Shown: in pieces, positions 28,299-36,540 of the stretch | How the letters are laid out: each line of letters opens with the position of its first letter | Numbering within the stretch: position 1 is the first letter of the stretch | Source: Uliginosibacterium sp. | GTDB lineage: Bacteria > Pseudomonadota > Gammaproteobacteria > Burkholderiales > Rhodocyclaceae | DNA length: 64,000 nt | Assembly (NCBI GenBank): GCA_016718265.1 | Contig: JADKDZ010000011.1 | Location: forward strand, 1-64,000 | Direction of reading: 5' to 3' | Program-made: the position numbers and the translations under genes | Notes under the pieces: generated by a model | What the model was told of the DNA's origin: nothing | What the model saw: the letters and a program-made list of their open reading frames with translations, nothing else | The model's database searches: none

Positions 28299-29399
28299 AT
28301 GAGCGTTGAAGCATCCGCGCCAGCGTATATCCGTAGCATTTCGCCCTATATTCCCGGCAAGCCGATTAGCGAGCTTGCGCGTGAGCTGGGGCTGGATGCG
28401 CACACCATTGTCAAGCTTGCGTCCAACGAAAACCCGTTGGGGATGAGCCCGAAGGCCCGTGCAGCGGTGCTTTCAGCGATTGATGAGCTTGGACGCTACC
28501 CGGACGGCAATGGCTTTGGTCTCAAGCAGGCGCTGAGTCGCAAGCTTGGCGTTTCCGCCGATTGTTTCGTGCTGGGGAATGGGTCAAATGATGCGCTTGA
28601 GCTCGCCGCCCGCGCCTTTTTGCCCGCGGGCGCCAGCGCGGTGTACTCGCAGCACGCGTTTGCCGTGTATGCCCTTGCCGTCCAATGCGTGGGCGCGCGC
28701 GGGATTGAAGTTCCTGCCCGCGCGTGGGGCCATGACCTTGCGGCCATGGCCGATGCGATTACGACGGATACGCGTGTCGTCTTTATCGCCAACCCGAACA
28801 ACCCGACCGGGACATTCATTCCCGGGCATTTGATTGCGGCTTTTCTGGAGCGTGTACCGCAAAACGTGGTGGTGGTTCTGGATGAGGCCTACAACGAATA
28901 TCTGCATCCGGAACTGCGCTATGACAGCGTCTCCTGGCTTGCACGTTTTCCGAATCTGGTGATTTCAAGGACGTTTTCCAAAATCTATGGCCTCGCGGGC
29001 CTGCGTGTCGGTTATGTGGTCGCTAATCCGGTCGTGGTGGATCTGATGAATCGCGTTCGCGCGCCTTTCAATGTCAATACCCTGGCGCTCGCAGCTGCCG
29101 AGGCTGCCTTGGGTGACGAAGCGTTTCTGAAGCAAAGCTATGAACTGAACAGTTCGGGCATGGCACAGATTCTTGCGGGGCTGGATGCTTTGAATCTGGA
29201 GCACATTCCGTCTGGCGGGAACTTCATTACCTTCCGTGTTGGTGATGCGGCGGCGGTGAACAAGCGTTTGTTGCAGCAAGGTGTGATCGTGCGTCCGATT
29301 GCCAATTACGGCATGCCGGAGTGGCTGCGCGTCAGTATCGGGCTGCCGGCTGAAAATGCGCGTTTTCTTGAAGCACTCGCCGTCGCCTTGAAAGCCTGA
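28299..29399 (+). CDS. hisC: Histidinol-phosphate / aromatic aminotransferase HisC
   Basis: A 366-residue class I/II PLP aminotransferase. It opens with YIRSISPYIPGKPISELARELG, has KLASNENPLGMSPKA, GNGSNDALELAARAFL, IANPNNPTGT, VLDEAYNEYL and the PLP lysine in SRTFSKIYGLAGLRVGY. The position between pheA and tyrA suggests it serves as the aromatic aminotransferase for phenylalanine and tyrosine as well as, or instead of, histidine synthesis. Sequence alone cannot separate these roles. It ends 1 base before tyrA. Confidence 0.93.
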   Translation: MSVEASAPAYIRSISPYIPGKPISELARELGLDAHTIVKLASNENPLGMSPKARAAVLSAIDELGRYPDGNGFGLKQALSRKLGVSADCFVLGNGSNDALELAARAFLPAGASAVYSQHAFAVYALAVQCVGARGIEVPARAWGHDLAAMADAITTDTRVVFIANPNNPTGTFIPGHLIAAFLERVPQNVVVVLDEAYNEYLHPELRYDSVSWLARFPNLVISRTFSKIYGLAGLRVGYVVANPVVVDLMNRVRAPFNVNTLALAAAEAALGDEAFLKQSYELNSSGMAQILAGLDALNLEHIPSGGNFITFRVGDAAAVNKRLLQQGVIVRPIANYGMPEWLRVSIGLPAENARFLEALAVALKA

Positions 29400-29400
29400 G

Positions 29401-30270
29401 ATGTTTGATCGCATCGTAGTCTGTGGCGTCGGACTCATCGGGGGCTCGTTCGCGCTTGCCCTGAAGCAAGCCGGCCAGGTCCGTACGGTGGTGGGGGTCG
29501 GGCGGCGGCGTGAAACGCTTGAAACGGCCTTGGCATTGGGCGTCATTGATGAGCTTGCTACGGACTGGTCGGTCGCGCTGAAAGGTGCGGACCTTTTGCT
29601 GCTGGCAATGCCGGTCGGGCAGATGGCATCGGTCATGGCCGCGGCGGCGCCGTATCTGGAGCCACAGACGCTGGTGACGGACGCGGGGAGTACGAAGAGC
29701 GACGTTTTTGAGGCGCTGTATACGCACTGCGGACATCGCTTGAATGTGGCCGTGCCTTCTCACCCGATTGCGGGGGCGGAAAAAAGCGGGCCGTCTGCCG
29801 CGCAGGCCGATCTTTTCGTTGGCAAGCGCGTAGTGCTGACGCCCTTGCCGGAGAATCAGCCCGAGGCGGTGGCACGCGTCAGACAGGCCTGGGAGAGTTG
29901 TGGTGCCGCCGTCAGCGAGATGAGTCCGCAAGATCACGACCGCGTCTTCGCGGCGGTGAGCCACTTGCCGCACTTGCTGGCGTTTGGCCTTGTGCACGAG
30001 TTGCAGGGGCGGGGTAACGCTGAACAGCTGTTCAGTTTCGCGGCGTCCGGTTTCCGCGATTTCACGCGCATTGCCGGGAGCCATCCTGAAATGTGGCGGG
30101 ACATCTGTGTGGCCAATCGACACGCCCTGCTGGCAGAACTGGATGCCTACCTGACAGAACTCGCGTATTTGCGAGCGCTGCTGATGCAGGGTGACGGCAA
30201 GGCACTCGAACGCCTGTTTACCGAAGCAAGTGACGCCCGAAATGCGTGGGCAGAAAAATATCTGAAGTGA
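29401..30270 (+). CDS. tyrA: Prephenate/arogenate dehydrogenase TyrA
   Basis: A 289-residue NAD(P)-dependent dehydrogenase for tyrosine synthesis. The nucleotide-binding GVGLIGGSFALALK is at residues 9-22. Later family blocks are VTDAGSTKSDV, the catalytic-His HPIAGAEKSGPSAA, VAAVSHLPHLLAFGL and FAASGFRDFTRIAGSHPEMWRDI. There is no fused chorismate mutase and no ACT domain, so feedback control differs from the E. coli T-protein. The stop is 5 bases before the aroA ATG. Confidence 0.94.
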   Translation: MFDRIVVCGVGLIGGSFALALKQAGQVRTVVGVGRRRETLETALALGVIDELATDWSVALKGADLLLLAMPVGQMASVMAAAAPYLEPQTLVTDAGSTKSDVFEALYTHCGHRLNVAVPSHPIAGAEKSGPSAAQADLFVGKRVVLTPLPENQPEAVARVRQAWESCGAAVSEMSPQDHDRVFAAVSHLPHLLAFGLVHELQGRGNAEQLFSFAASGFRDFTRIAGSHPEMWRDICVANRHALLAELDAYLTELAYLRALLMQGDGKALERLFTEASDARNAWAEKYLK

Positions 30271-30275
30271 TCATC

Positions 30276-31565
30276 ATGGAACATCTTGACCTTTCTCCCT
30301 TGAAAACTGCGCGTGGCGTCGTGCGCCTGCCCGGCTCCAAGAGCATTTCAAACCGGACGTTGTTACTGGCGGCGCTCTCTGGCGGTACGACGGATATCCG
30401 CGACCTGCTTGCGTCGGACGACACTGATCGCATGCTTGAGGCGCTTGCGCTCCTGGGCGTCAGCGTCCAGAAAACGGGAGAGCGGGATTATCGCGTCATC
30501 GGCGCACCGCAGGGGTTTGCCAACAAGAACGCGGATCTGTTCCTTGGTAATGCAGGGACGGCATTTCGGCCCTTGACGGCGGCGCTGGCACTGGCGGGCG
30601 GGAGCTACAAGCTCCACGGTGTGCCGCGCATGCACGAACGGCCGATCGGAGACCTCGTCGATGGCTTGCGCCAGATAGGAGCTCAGATCGATTACCTCGG
30701 AAACGAGGGCTTCCCGCCGCTGCAGATTCGCCCGGCAAGCATTACGCCCGGCGGCGTGGTGCGGATTCGTGGCAATGTCTCCAGCCAGTTTCTGACGGCC
30801 TTGCTGATGGCTTTGCCGACGACGGGTGTTGAGACGACCGTCGAAGTGATCGGTGAGCTGATTTCCAAGCCATACATCGAGATTACCTTGCGCCTGATGG
30901 CGCAGTTTGGCGTTGAGGTGAGGCGTGAGGGATGGCAGCGTTTCATCATTCCTGGCGGCAAGCGATATGTTTCTCCCGGTACCGTATTTGTCGAGGGGGA
31001 TGCATCGTCTGCCTCCTATTTCCTTGCTGCAGGCGCCATAGGTGGAGGGCCTCTACGGGTCGAAGGTGTCGGGCGCAACAGCATTCAGGGCGATGTTGCG
31101 TTTGCGTCGGCGCTGGAGAAGATTGGCGCGCAGATTTCCATGGGCGAGAACTGGATCGAAGCTTCGGCGCCCGTTGGCGGCAAGCTCAAGGCTTTTGACA
31201 TGGACTTCAACCACATCCCCGATGCGGCCATGACACTCGCGGTGGCTGCACTGTGTTGTGACGGGCCTTCCCGATTGCGCAATATTGCCAGTTGGCGAGT
31301 CAAGGAAACTGACCGGATTTCGGCCATGGCGACCGAGTTGCGCAAAGTCGGCGCGACGGTTGAGGAGGGCGAGGACTGGCTGCGCGTCACGCCGCCGGCC
31401 CAACTGACGCCGAATGCGTCCATCGATACCTATGATGACCACCGCATGGCGATGTGCTTTTCACTGGTCGCCCTCGGGGGCGTGCCCGTGCGGATCAACG
31501 ATCCCAAGTGCACGGCCAAGACATTCCCCGACTACTTCGATGTTTTTGCTTCAGTGACGAACTGA
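30276..31565 (+). CDS. aroA: 3-phosphoshikimate 1-carboxyvinyltransferase (EPSP synthase)
   Basis: A 429-residue shikimate-pathway enzyme that joins phosphoenolpyruvate to shikimate-3-phosphate. The ATG at 30276 gives MEHLDLSPLKTARGVVRLPGSKSISNRTLLLAAL; an in-frame ATG at 30246 lies inside tyrA and is not favoured. Also present are LGNAGTAFRPLTAALAL, the class I glyphosate-site sequence, RPIGDLVDGLRQIGA, SSQFLTALLMALP, GDASSASYFLAAGAI, NHIPDAAMTLAV and DTYDDHRMAMCFSL. These are class I (glyphosate-sensitive type) features. argS follows after 40 bases. Confidence 0.97.
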   Translation: MEHLDLSPLKTARGVVRLPGSKSISNRTLLLAALSGGTTDIRDLLASDDTDRMLEALALLGVSVQKTGERDYRVIGAPQGFANKNADLFLGNAGTAFRPLTAALALAGGSYKLHGVPRMHERPIGDLVDGLRQIGAQIDYLGNEGFPPLQIRPASITPGGVVRIRGNVSSQFLTALLMALPTTGVETTVEVIGELISKPYIEITLRLMAQFGVEVRREGWQRFIIPGGKRYVSPGTVFVEGDASSASYFLAAGAIGGGPLRVEGVGRNSIQGDVAFASALEKIGAQISMGENWIEASAPVGGKLKAFDMDFNHIPDAAMTLAVAALCCDGPSRLRNIASWRVKETDRISAMATELRKVGATVEEGEDWLRVTPPAQLTPNASIDTYDDHRMAMCFSLVALGGVPVRINDPKCTAKTFPDYFDVFASVTN

Positions 31566-31605
31566 TGGACTCAGCAGAGCGTTCGCGCTGCGGTAAAGGT
31601 TTTGT

Positions 31606-33333
31606 ATGACTCAACAGACTTTGATTGAACTACTGGATTCTCGTGTTTCCGCCGCATTGGCTGCGGTTGGCTGTGAGGGCGCGCCGGCTGTGGTGCAGGT
31701 TTCCGGGCGTCCGGAGTACGGCGATTACCAGGCGAACGGGGTCATGGGGGCTGCCAAGGCACGCAAGATGAATCCGCGTCAGCTTGCCACGGAGGTCGTC
31801 GCCAAGCTGAATCTGGAAGGCATTGCGAGCAAGATCGAAATTGCCGGCCCGGGCTTCATCAATATCACGCTGGCGCCAGCCTACCTGGCAGCTCAGGTGC
31901 AGCATGCCTTGGCGGATAGCCGCCTCGGCGTGCCGCAGCCGGCTATGCAGCGTGTGGTGGTCGACTACTCGTCGCCCAACCTTGCCAAAGAAATGCACGT
32001 TGGCCATTTGCGCTCAACGATCATCGGCGATGCGCTTGCGCGCGTGCTGCGTTTTGTCGGTCACGACGTGATCGCACAAAACCATGTGGGCGATTGGGGA
32101 ACCCAGTTCGGCATGCTCACCGCCTTTTTGATTGAGGCCGAGCAGGGGGGCGATTCACACGTTGCCTTGGCGGACCTCGAAGACTTCTACCGCCGGGCCA
32201 AGCAGCGTTTCGACGAAGACGAGGCCTTTGCGACGCGGGCGCGAGAGTATGTCGTGAAACTTCAGGGTGGCGACGCACAGGTAAACGTGCTGTGGCAGAA
32301 ATTCCTGGATGTCTCGTTGCATCACTGTGAAGCGGTCTACGAAAAACTTGGCGTGGGGCTCAAGCGCGAGGATGTGCGTGGCGAGAGCGCCTACAACCCT
32401 GATCTGGCCGTAGTGGTCAAAAATCTTCAGGCGCAAGGGCTCGCCGTGGAGAGCGAGGGGGCTCAGGTCGTCTTTCTGGATGAGTTCAAGAACAAAGAAG
32501 GCCAGGCACAAGCGTATATCGTGCAGAAGCAGGACGGCGGCTATCTGTATTCGACAACCGACTTGGCTGCAGTGCGCTACCGCGTGGCGACGCTCAAGGC
32601 GGATCGTGTGCTCTATGTTGTCGATGCCCGGCAGAGCCTGCATTTCCAGCAGATGTTCAGCGTGAGTCGCAAGGCTGGCTATGCGCCGGCTACGCTGAGC
32701 CTGGAGCACGTCGGTTTCGGCGTGATGCTCGGCGAAGACGGCAAGCCCTTCAAGACACGCAGTGGCGGCACCGTCAAGCTCGCTGAGTTGCTCGCGGAAG
32801 CCGAGCTCCGTGCCCATGCGCTGGTCAGCGAGAAGAATCCGGACATGCCCGAGGTCGAGCGCCGGGTGATTGCACGTGCCGTCGGGATTGGTGCGGTGAA
32901 ATACGCGGATTTGTCGAAGAATCGAAATAGCGATTACGTTTTCAGCTGGGATTCGATGTTGTCCTTTGAAGGCAACACCGCCCCCTACCTTCAGTACGCG
33001 TACACGCGGATTGCCAGTGTCTTCCGCCGCGCCGAGGGTTTCGACGCCACCGCGCCGGTCGTGCTGGGCGAAGAAGCCGAGCGCCAACTTGCTCTGGCGC
33101 TGGCGCGTTTCGCCGATGCCCTTCAGTCTGTGGCGCGTGAAACGATGCCGCATTTCCTGTGTGCCTATCTGTATGAGCTGGCGGGGCAGTTCATGCGTTT
33201 CTACGAGGCCTGTCCAGTGCTCAAGAGTGAAGGCGCGGTGCGCGCCAGCCGCTTGCGATTGTGTGAGCTGACTGCCCGTACCCTCAAGACTGGTCTGGGT
33301 CTGCTGGGTATCGAAGTGCTGGAGCAGATGTGA
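31606..33333 (+). CDS. argS: Arginine--tRNA ligase
   Basis: A 575-residue class I synthetase. An Arg-tRNA N-terminal domain (residues 1-110, with YGDYQANGVMGAAK) precedes the HIGH-like HVGH in YSSPNLAKEMHVGHLRST near residue 128. The catalytic core continues with NHVGDWGTQFGMLTA, YSTTDLAAVRYR and VGFGVMLGEDGKPFKTRSGG, where the usual KMSK lysine motif is absent, as in most bacterial ArgS. The C-terminal DALR anticodon-binding domain is recognisable (YLQYAYTRIASVFRRA, LRLCELTARTLKTGLGLLGIEVLEQM). It is placed between aroA and cmk, an unusual insertion. Its stop overlaps the cmk start by one base. Confidence 0.97.
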   Translation: MTQQTLIELLDSRVSAALAAVGCEGAPAVVQVSGRPEYGDYQANGVMGAAKARKMNPRQLATEVVAKLNLEGIASKIEIAGPGFINITLAPAYLAAQVQHALADSRLGVPQPAMQRVVVDYSSPNLAKEMHVGHLRSTIIGDALARVLRFVGHDVIAQNHVGDWGTQFGMLTAFLIEAEQGGDSHVALADLEDFYRRAKQRFDEDEAFATRAREYVVKLQGGDAQVNVLWQKFLDVSLHHCEAVYEKLGVGLKREDVRGESAYNPDLAVVVKNLQAQGLAVESEGAQVVFLDEFKNKEGQAQAYIVQKQDGGYLYSTTDLAAVRYRVATLKADRVLYVVDARQSLHFQQMFSVSRKAGYAPATLSLEHVGFGVMLGEDGKPFKTRSGGTVKLAELLAEAELRAHALVSEKNPDMPEVERRVIARAVGIGAVKYADLSKNRNSDYVFSWDSMLSFEGNTAPYLQYAYTRIASVFRRAEGFDATAPVVLGEEAERQLALALARFADALQSVARETMPHFLCAYLYELAGQFMRFYEACPVLKSEGAVRASRLRLCELTARTLKTGLGLLGIEVLEQM

Positions 33334-34010
33334 TGCTGCAAGAGATTCCCGTTATTGCGATCGATGGTCCCACGGCTTCGGGTAAGGGAACGGTGGCCGG
33401 CTTGGTGGCCGGCAAATTGGCTTGGCACTACCTGGATTCTGGCGCGATCTACCGCGTGCTGGCCTTGTCGGCGCTGAGACGAGGCGTTGACCTGGCTGAG
33501 GAAGCGTCCTTAGCTGCCATGGCAAATACGCTTGATGTGAGTTTCTCGGCGGACCGCATCTGGCTGGCTGGCGAAGACGTCTCGCTGGACGCGCGGCGAG
33601 AAGAAACGGGCAACGCTGCGTCAAAAATTGCCGCGCTTCCTCAGGTTCGCGCCGCGTTGCTCGCACGTCAGCGTGCGTTTTGTACGCCGCCCGGTTTGGT
33701 GTCAGACGGAAGAGATATGGGGTCGGTTGTTTTTCCGCAGGCCTTTCTCAAGATTTTCCTGACGGCCAGCGCGGAGTCTCGCGCAGAAAGGCGTTATAAG
33801 CAGTTGATCGCAAAAGACTTGCCTGCTAACATCGCCGATCTCTTGCGTGACCTGCAGGAGCGTGATGCACGTGATTCCTCGCGTGCGGTTGCGCCTCTCA
33901 AGCCGTGTGAGGATGCGGTCGTGCTGGATACCACCGCGTTGTCAATCGACGCAGCCGTGCAGTGTGTGCTGAGTCTGGTGGCGCAGCGTGGTGTCGGGCG
34001 CATCGCCTGA
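33333..34010 (+). CDS. cmk: Cytidylate kinase
   Basis: A 225-residue (d)CMP kinase that phosphorylates CMP and dCMP. The P-loop is GPTASGKGT (residues about 11-19), followed by LDSGAIYRVLAL, ETGNAASKIAALPQVRAALL, SDGRDMGSVVFP and the lid RAERRYKQL. The ATG at 33333 overlaps the argS stop (TGATG); a GTG three bases earlier is possible but less likely. GGAG lies 8 bases before the ATG. It precedes rpsA in the conserved cmk-rpsA pairing. Confidence 0.96.
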   Translation: MLQEIPVIAIDGPTASGKGTVAGLVAGKLAWHYLDSGAIYRVLALSALRRGVDLAEEASLAAMANTLDVSFSADRIWLAGEDVSLDARREETGNAASKIAALPQVRAALLARQRAFCTPPGLVSDGRDMGSVVFPQAFLKIFLTASAESRAERRYKQLIAKDLPANIADLLRDLQERDARDSSRAVAPLKPCEDAVVLDTTALSIDAAVQCVLSLVAQRGVGRIA

Positions 34011-34082
34011 ACATTCGATGGATTCCTGGTTTAGCCATGCGGCTGCGTCGGAAGCGTCGGATTTTTTCAACCTAACCTATCG

Positions 34083-34096
34083 CCGTGCTTGCACGG
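34083..34096 (+). other. Hairpin in the rpsA leader
   Basis: Perfect inverted repeat CCGTGC-TT-GCACGG, ending 18 bases before the rpsA ATG. It lies where S1 autoregulatory structures occur in other bacteria, but no experimental counterpart is known to me for this sequence. Confidence 0.4.
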
Positions 34097-34114
34097 TGTC
34101 GAGTCCCTTCCTTT

Positions 34115-35821
34115 ATGTCCACCTCTGTAACTGAAAGCTTTGAAAGCTTTGCCGAGCTCTTTGAAGAAAGCCTTAATCGCCAGGAAATGCGTGCTGGTGA
34201 AGTCATTACGGCTGAGGTCATGCGTATTGACCAGAACTTCGTGGTCGTCAACGCTGGCCTGAAATCCGAGAGCTACATTCCGCTGGATGAATTCCGCAAC
34301 GATCGTGGCGATGTTGAAGCCAACCCGGGCGACTACGTCCTGGTCGCGATCGAATCCCTTGAAGATGGCTACGGCGAAACCCGCCTGTCGCGCGACAAGG
34401 CCAAGCGCATTGCCGCTTGGAACTTCCTTGACAAGGCCCTCACCGATGGCGCACTGGTCAAGGGCGTTGTGACCGGTAAGGTCAAGGGTGGTCTGACCGT
34501 CATGACCAATGGTATCCGTGCCTTCCTGCCGGGTTCCCTGGTCGACATGCGTCCGGTCAAGGACACTACGCCTTTCGAAGGCAAAGAATTTGAATTCAAG
34601 GTCATCAAGCTCGATCGCAAGCGCAACAACGTTGTGGTGTCGCGCCGTGCCGTGCTCGAAGTGACGATGGGTGAAGAGCGTCAGAAGCTGCTCGAAACCC
34701 TGCAAGAAGGCACGATCGTCAAGGGTATCGTCAAGAACATCACCGACTACGGTGCGTTCGTTGACCTCGGCGGCATCGATGGCCTGCTGCATATCACTGA
34801 CTTGGCCTGGCGCCGTGTCCGTCACCCGTCCGAAGTTCTGGCCGTGGGCGACGAAGTCACTGCCAAGGTGCTGAAGTTCGATCAGGAGAAGAACCGCGTC
34901 TCCTTGGGCATGAAGCAGCTGGGCGAAGATCCGTGGGTCGGCATCTCCCGCCGCTACCCGCAAAGCACCCGTCTGTTCGGCAAGGTCACCAACATCACCG
35001 ACTACGGTGCGTTTGTTGAAGTCGAGCAAGGTATTGAAGGTCTGGTCCACGTGTCTGAAATGGACTGGACCAACAAGAACATCCACCCGACCAAGGTTGT
35101 CCAATTGGGCGACGAAGTCGAAGTGATGATTCTTGAAATCGACGAAGAGCGCCGCCGGATTTCGCTGGGCATGAAGCAATGCCAAGCCAATCCGTGGGAT
35201 GACTTTGGCGAGAACCACAAGAAGGGCGACCGTGTGAAGGGCGCGATCAAGTCGATTACTGACTTTGGCGTGTTCATCGGCTTGCCTGGCGGCATCGATG
35301 GCCTGGTTCACCTCTCTGACCTGTCGTGGAGCCTGCCGGGCGAAGAAGCGATCCGTAACTTCAAGAAGGGTGACGAGCTGGAAGCGGTTGTGCTGGCGAT
35401 CGATATCGAGAAGGAACGTATCTCTCTGGGCGTGAAGCAGCTTGATGGGGATCCTTTCACTTCCTTCGTGGCTACGCATGACAAGAACAGCCTGGTTAAG
35501 GGGACGGTAAAGAGTGTTGACGCCAAGGGTGCGGTGGTTGAACTGGGTGGTGAGGTTGAAGGCTACCTGCGCGCCTCCGAGTTCTCGCGCGACCGTGTGG
35601 ACGACCTGTCGACCCTGTTGAAGGTGGGCGAAACCGTCGATGCGATGATCATCAACGTGGACCGCAAGTCCCGTACGATCAATCTGTCGATCAAGGCCAA
35701 GGATCATGCTGAACAGAGCGAAGCGATGCAGAAGCTAGCGTCGGACAGCTCCGCAGCAAGTGGTACGACCAATCTTGGCGCATTGCTCAAGGCGAAGCTC
35801 AATAACGCTCAGCAGCAATAA
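34115..35821 (+). CDS. rpsA: 30S ribosomal protein S1
   Basis: A 568-residue six-domain S1 protein that binds mRNA and helps start translation. The ATG at 34115 gives MSTSVTESFESFAELFEESL; the open frame extends upstream to 34085 but lacks family similarity. Successive OB-fold S1 repeats are visible, e.g. GTIVKGIVKNITDYGAFVDLGGIDGLLHITD, LFGKVTNITDYGAFVEVEQGIEGLVHVSE and RVKGAIKSITDFGVFIGLPGGIDGLVHLSD. Full length suggests both ribosome-binding (domains 1-2) and RNA-binding parts are present. A small hairpin sits just upstream, and ihfB follows after 14 bases, the usual arrangement. Confidence 0.97.
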   Translation: MSTSVTESFESFAELFEESLNRQEMRAGEVITAEVMRIDQNFVVVNAGLKSESYIPLDEFRNDRGDVEANPGDYVLVAIESLEDGYGETRLSRDKAKRIAAWNFLDKALTDGALVKGVVTGKVKGGLTVMTNGIRAFLPGSLVDMRPVKDTTPFEGKEFEFKVIKLDRKRNNVVVSRRAVLEVTMGEERQKLLETLQEGTIVKGIVKNITDYGAFVDLGGIDGLLHITDLAWRRVRHPSEVLAVGDEVTAKVLKFDQEKNRVSLGMKQLGEDPWVGISRRYPQSTRLFGKVTNITDYGAFVEVEQGIEGLVHVSEMDWTNKNIHPTKVVQLGDEVEVMILEIDEERRRISLGMKQCQANPWDDFGENHKKGDRVKGAIKSITDFGVFIGLPGGIDGLVHLSDLSWSLPGEEAIRNFKKGDELEAVVLAIDIEKERISLGVKQLDGDPFTSFVATHDKNSLVKGTVKSVDAKGAVVELGGEVEGYLRASEFSRDRVDDLSTLLKVGETVDAMIINVDRKSRTINLSIKAKDHAEQSEAMQKLASDSSAASGTTNLGALLKAKLNNAQQQ

Positions 35822-35835
35822 GCACCTTGTCCGAT

Positions 35836-36123
35836 ATGACCAAATCCGAGCTGATAGAGCAGTTGTCTGCGCGTTTTCCGCAGCTTGGTGTCAAGGACGC
35901 GGATCTTGCAGTAAAGATGATCCTCGACGAGATGGCCGCGTGCCTGGCGCGCGGCCAGCGAATCGAGATTCGCGGTTTTGGCAGTTTTGGCTTGAATTAC
36001 CGACCCCCTCGTGTTGGGCGCAATCCCAAGTCGGGGGAGAAGGTGATGGTGCCCGAGAAATACGTGCCCCATTTCAAAGCTGGCAAGGAGTTGCGTGAGC
36101 GCGTGGATTGTCAGGGCGGTTGA
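35836..36123 (+). CDS. ihfB: Integration host factor subunit beta
   Basis: A 95-residue DNA-bending protein of the HU/IHF family. The ATG at 35836 gives the classic MTKSELIEQLSARFPQL; a TTG three codons upstream is ignored. The arm carries the family signature GRGQ-equivalent RGQRIEIRGFGSFGLNYRPPRVGRNPKSGE with the intercalating proline context, and the C-terminus VPHFKAGKELRERV is typical. It forms the IHF heterodimer with IhfA, encoded elsewhere. A strong terminator follows. IHF is a likely helper at sigma-54 promoters such as the one before fliE. Confidence 0.96.
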   Translation: MTKSELIEQLSARFPQLGVKDADLAVKMILDEMAACLARGQRIEIRGFGSFGLNYRPPRVGRNPKSGEKVMVPEKYVPHFKAGKELRERVDCQGG

Positions 36124-36151
36124 ACCCGCGCTGCGATTCTGAAGAAAACTT

Positions 36152-36180
36152 AAAGGCGGCTTTTGGCCGCCTTTCTTTTT
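36152..36180 (+). terminator. Intrinsic terminator after ihfB
   Basis: Nine-base-pair stem AAAGGCGGC / GCCGCCTTT with a short TTTTG loop, followed by CTTTTTTT. It closes the rpsA-ihfB transcript 28 bases after the ihfB stop. Confidence 0.9.
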
Positions 36181-36208
36181 TTGCCTTTGGTACGGATAAT
36201 TGGCCGCC

Positions 36209-36529
36209 ATGCAAATACTCTTCCGGTTGTTGAAGCAGATCCTGCTGCTTGCACTGTTTCTGCTCTTGCTGGCGTTTGCCATCAAGAACGATGGCCTGGT
36301 CCGCGTTCAAGTGTTTTTTGACGTGGCTTGGGACATTCCGCTCGTCGTAGTGATGCTTGCGTCGCTCATCCTGGGCGTGTTGATTGCTGTGATCGCGTTG
36401 GCGTCAACCATCGTGGGGCTCAGACGCGATCTTGCTGCCGCTCAGCTGAAGCGGCCCTTGCCGCCTTCATCGGTTATTTCTCCTACGCGCTTGCGTGGGC
36501 AATTCACCGATATCTCTGATTCCTTTTAG
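36209..36529 (+). CDS. lapA: Lipopolysaccharide assembly protein A-domain protein LapA
   Basis: A 106-residue inner-membrane protein (DUF1049/LapA). Two membrane helices are seen at about residues 4-24 (LLKQILLLALFLLLLAFAI) and 39-62 (IPLVVVMLASLILGVLIAVIALAS), joined by the DUF1049-typical NDGLVRVQVFF. A basic cytosolic tail follows. The ATG at 36209 is chosen because the upstream TTG at 36200 adds only three residues. It pairs with lapB 11 bases downstream; together they tune LpxC levels and LPS assembly in relatives. Confidence 0.9.
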   Translation: MQILFRLLKQILLLALFLLLLAFAIKNDGLVRVQVFFDVAWDIPLVVVMLASLILGVLIAVIALASTIVGLRRDLAAAQLKRPLPPSSVISPTRLRGQFTDISDSF

Positions 36530-36540
36530 AACACATCCCT

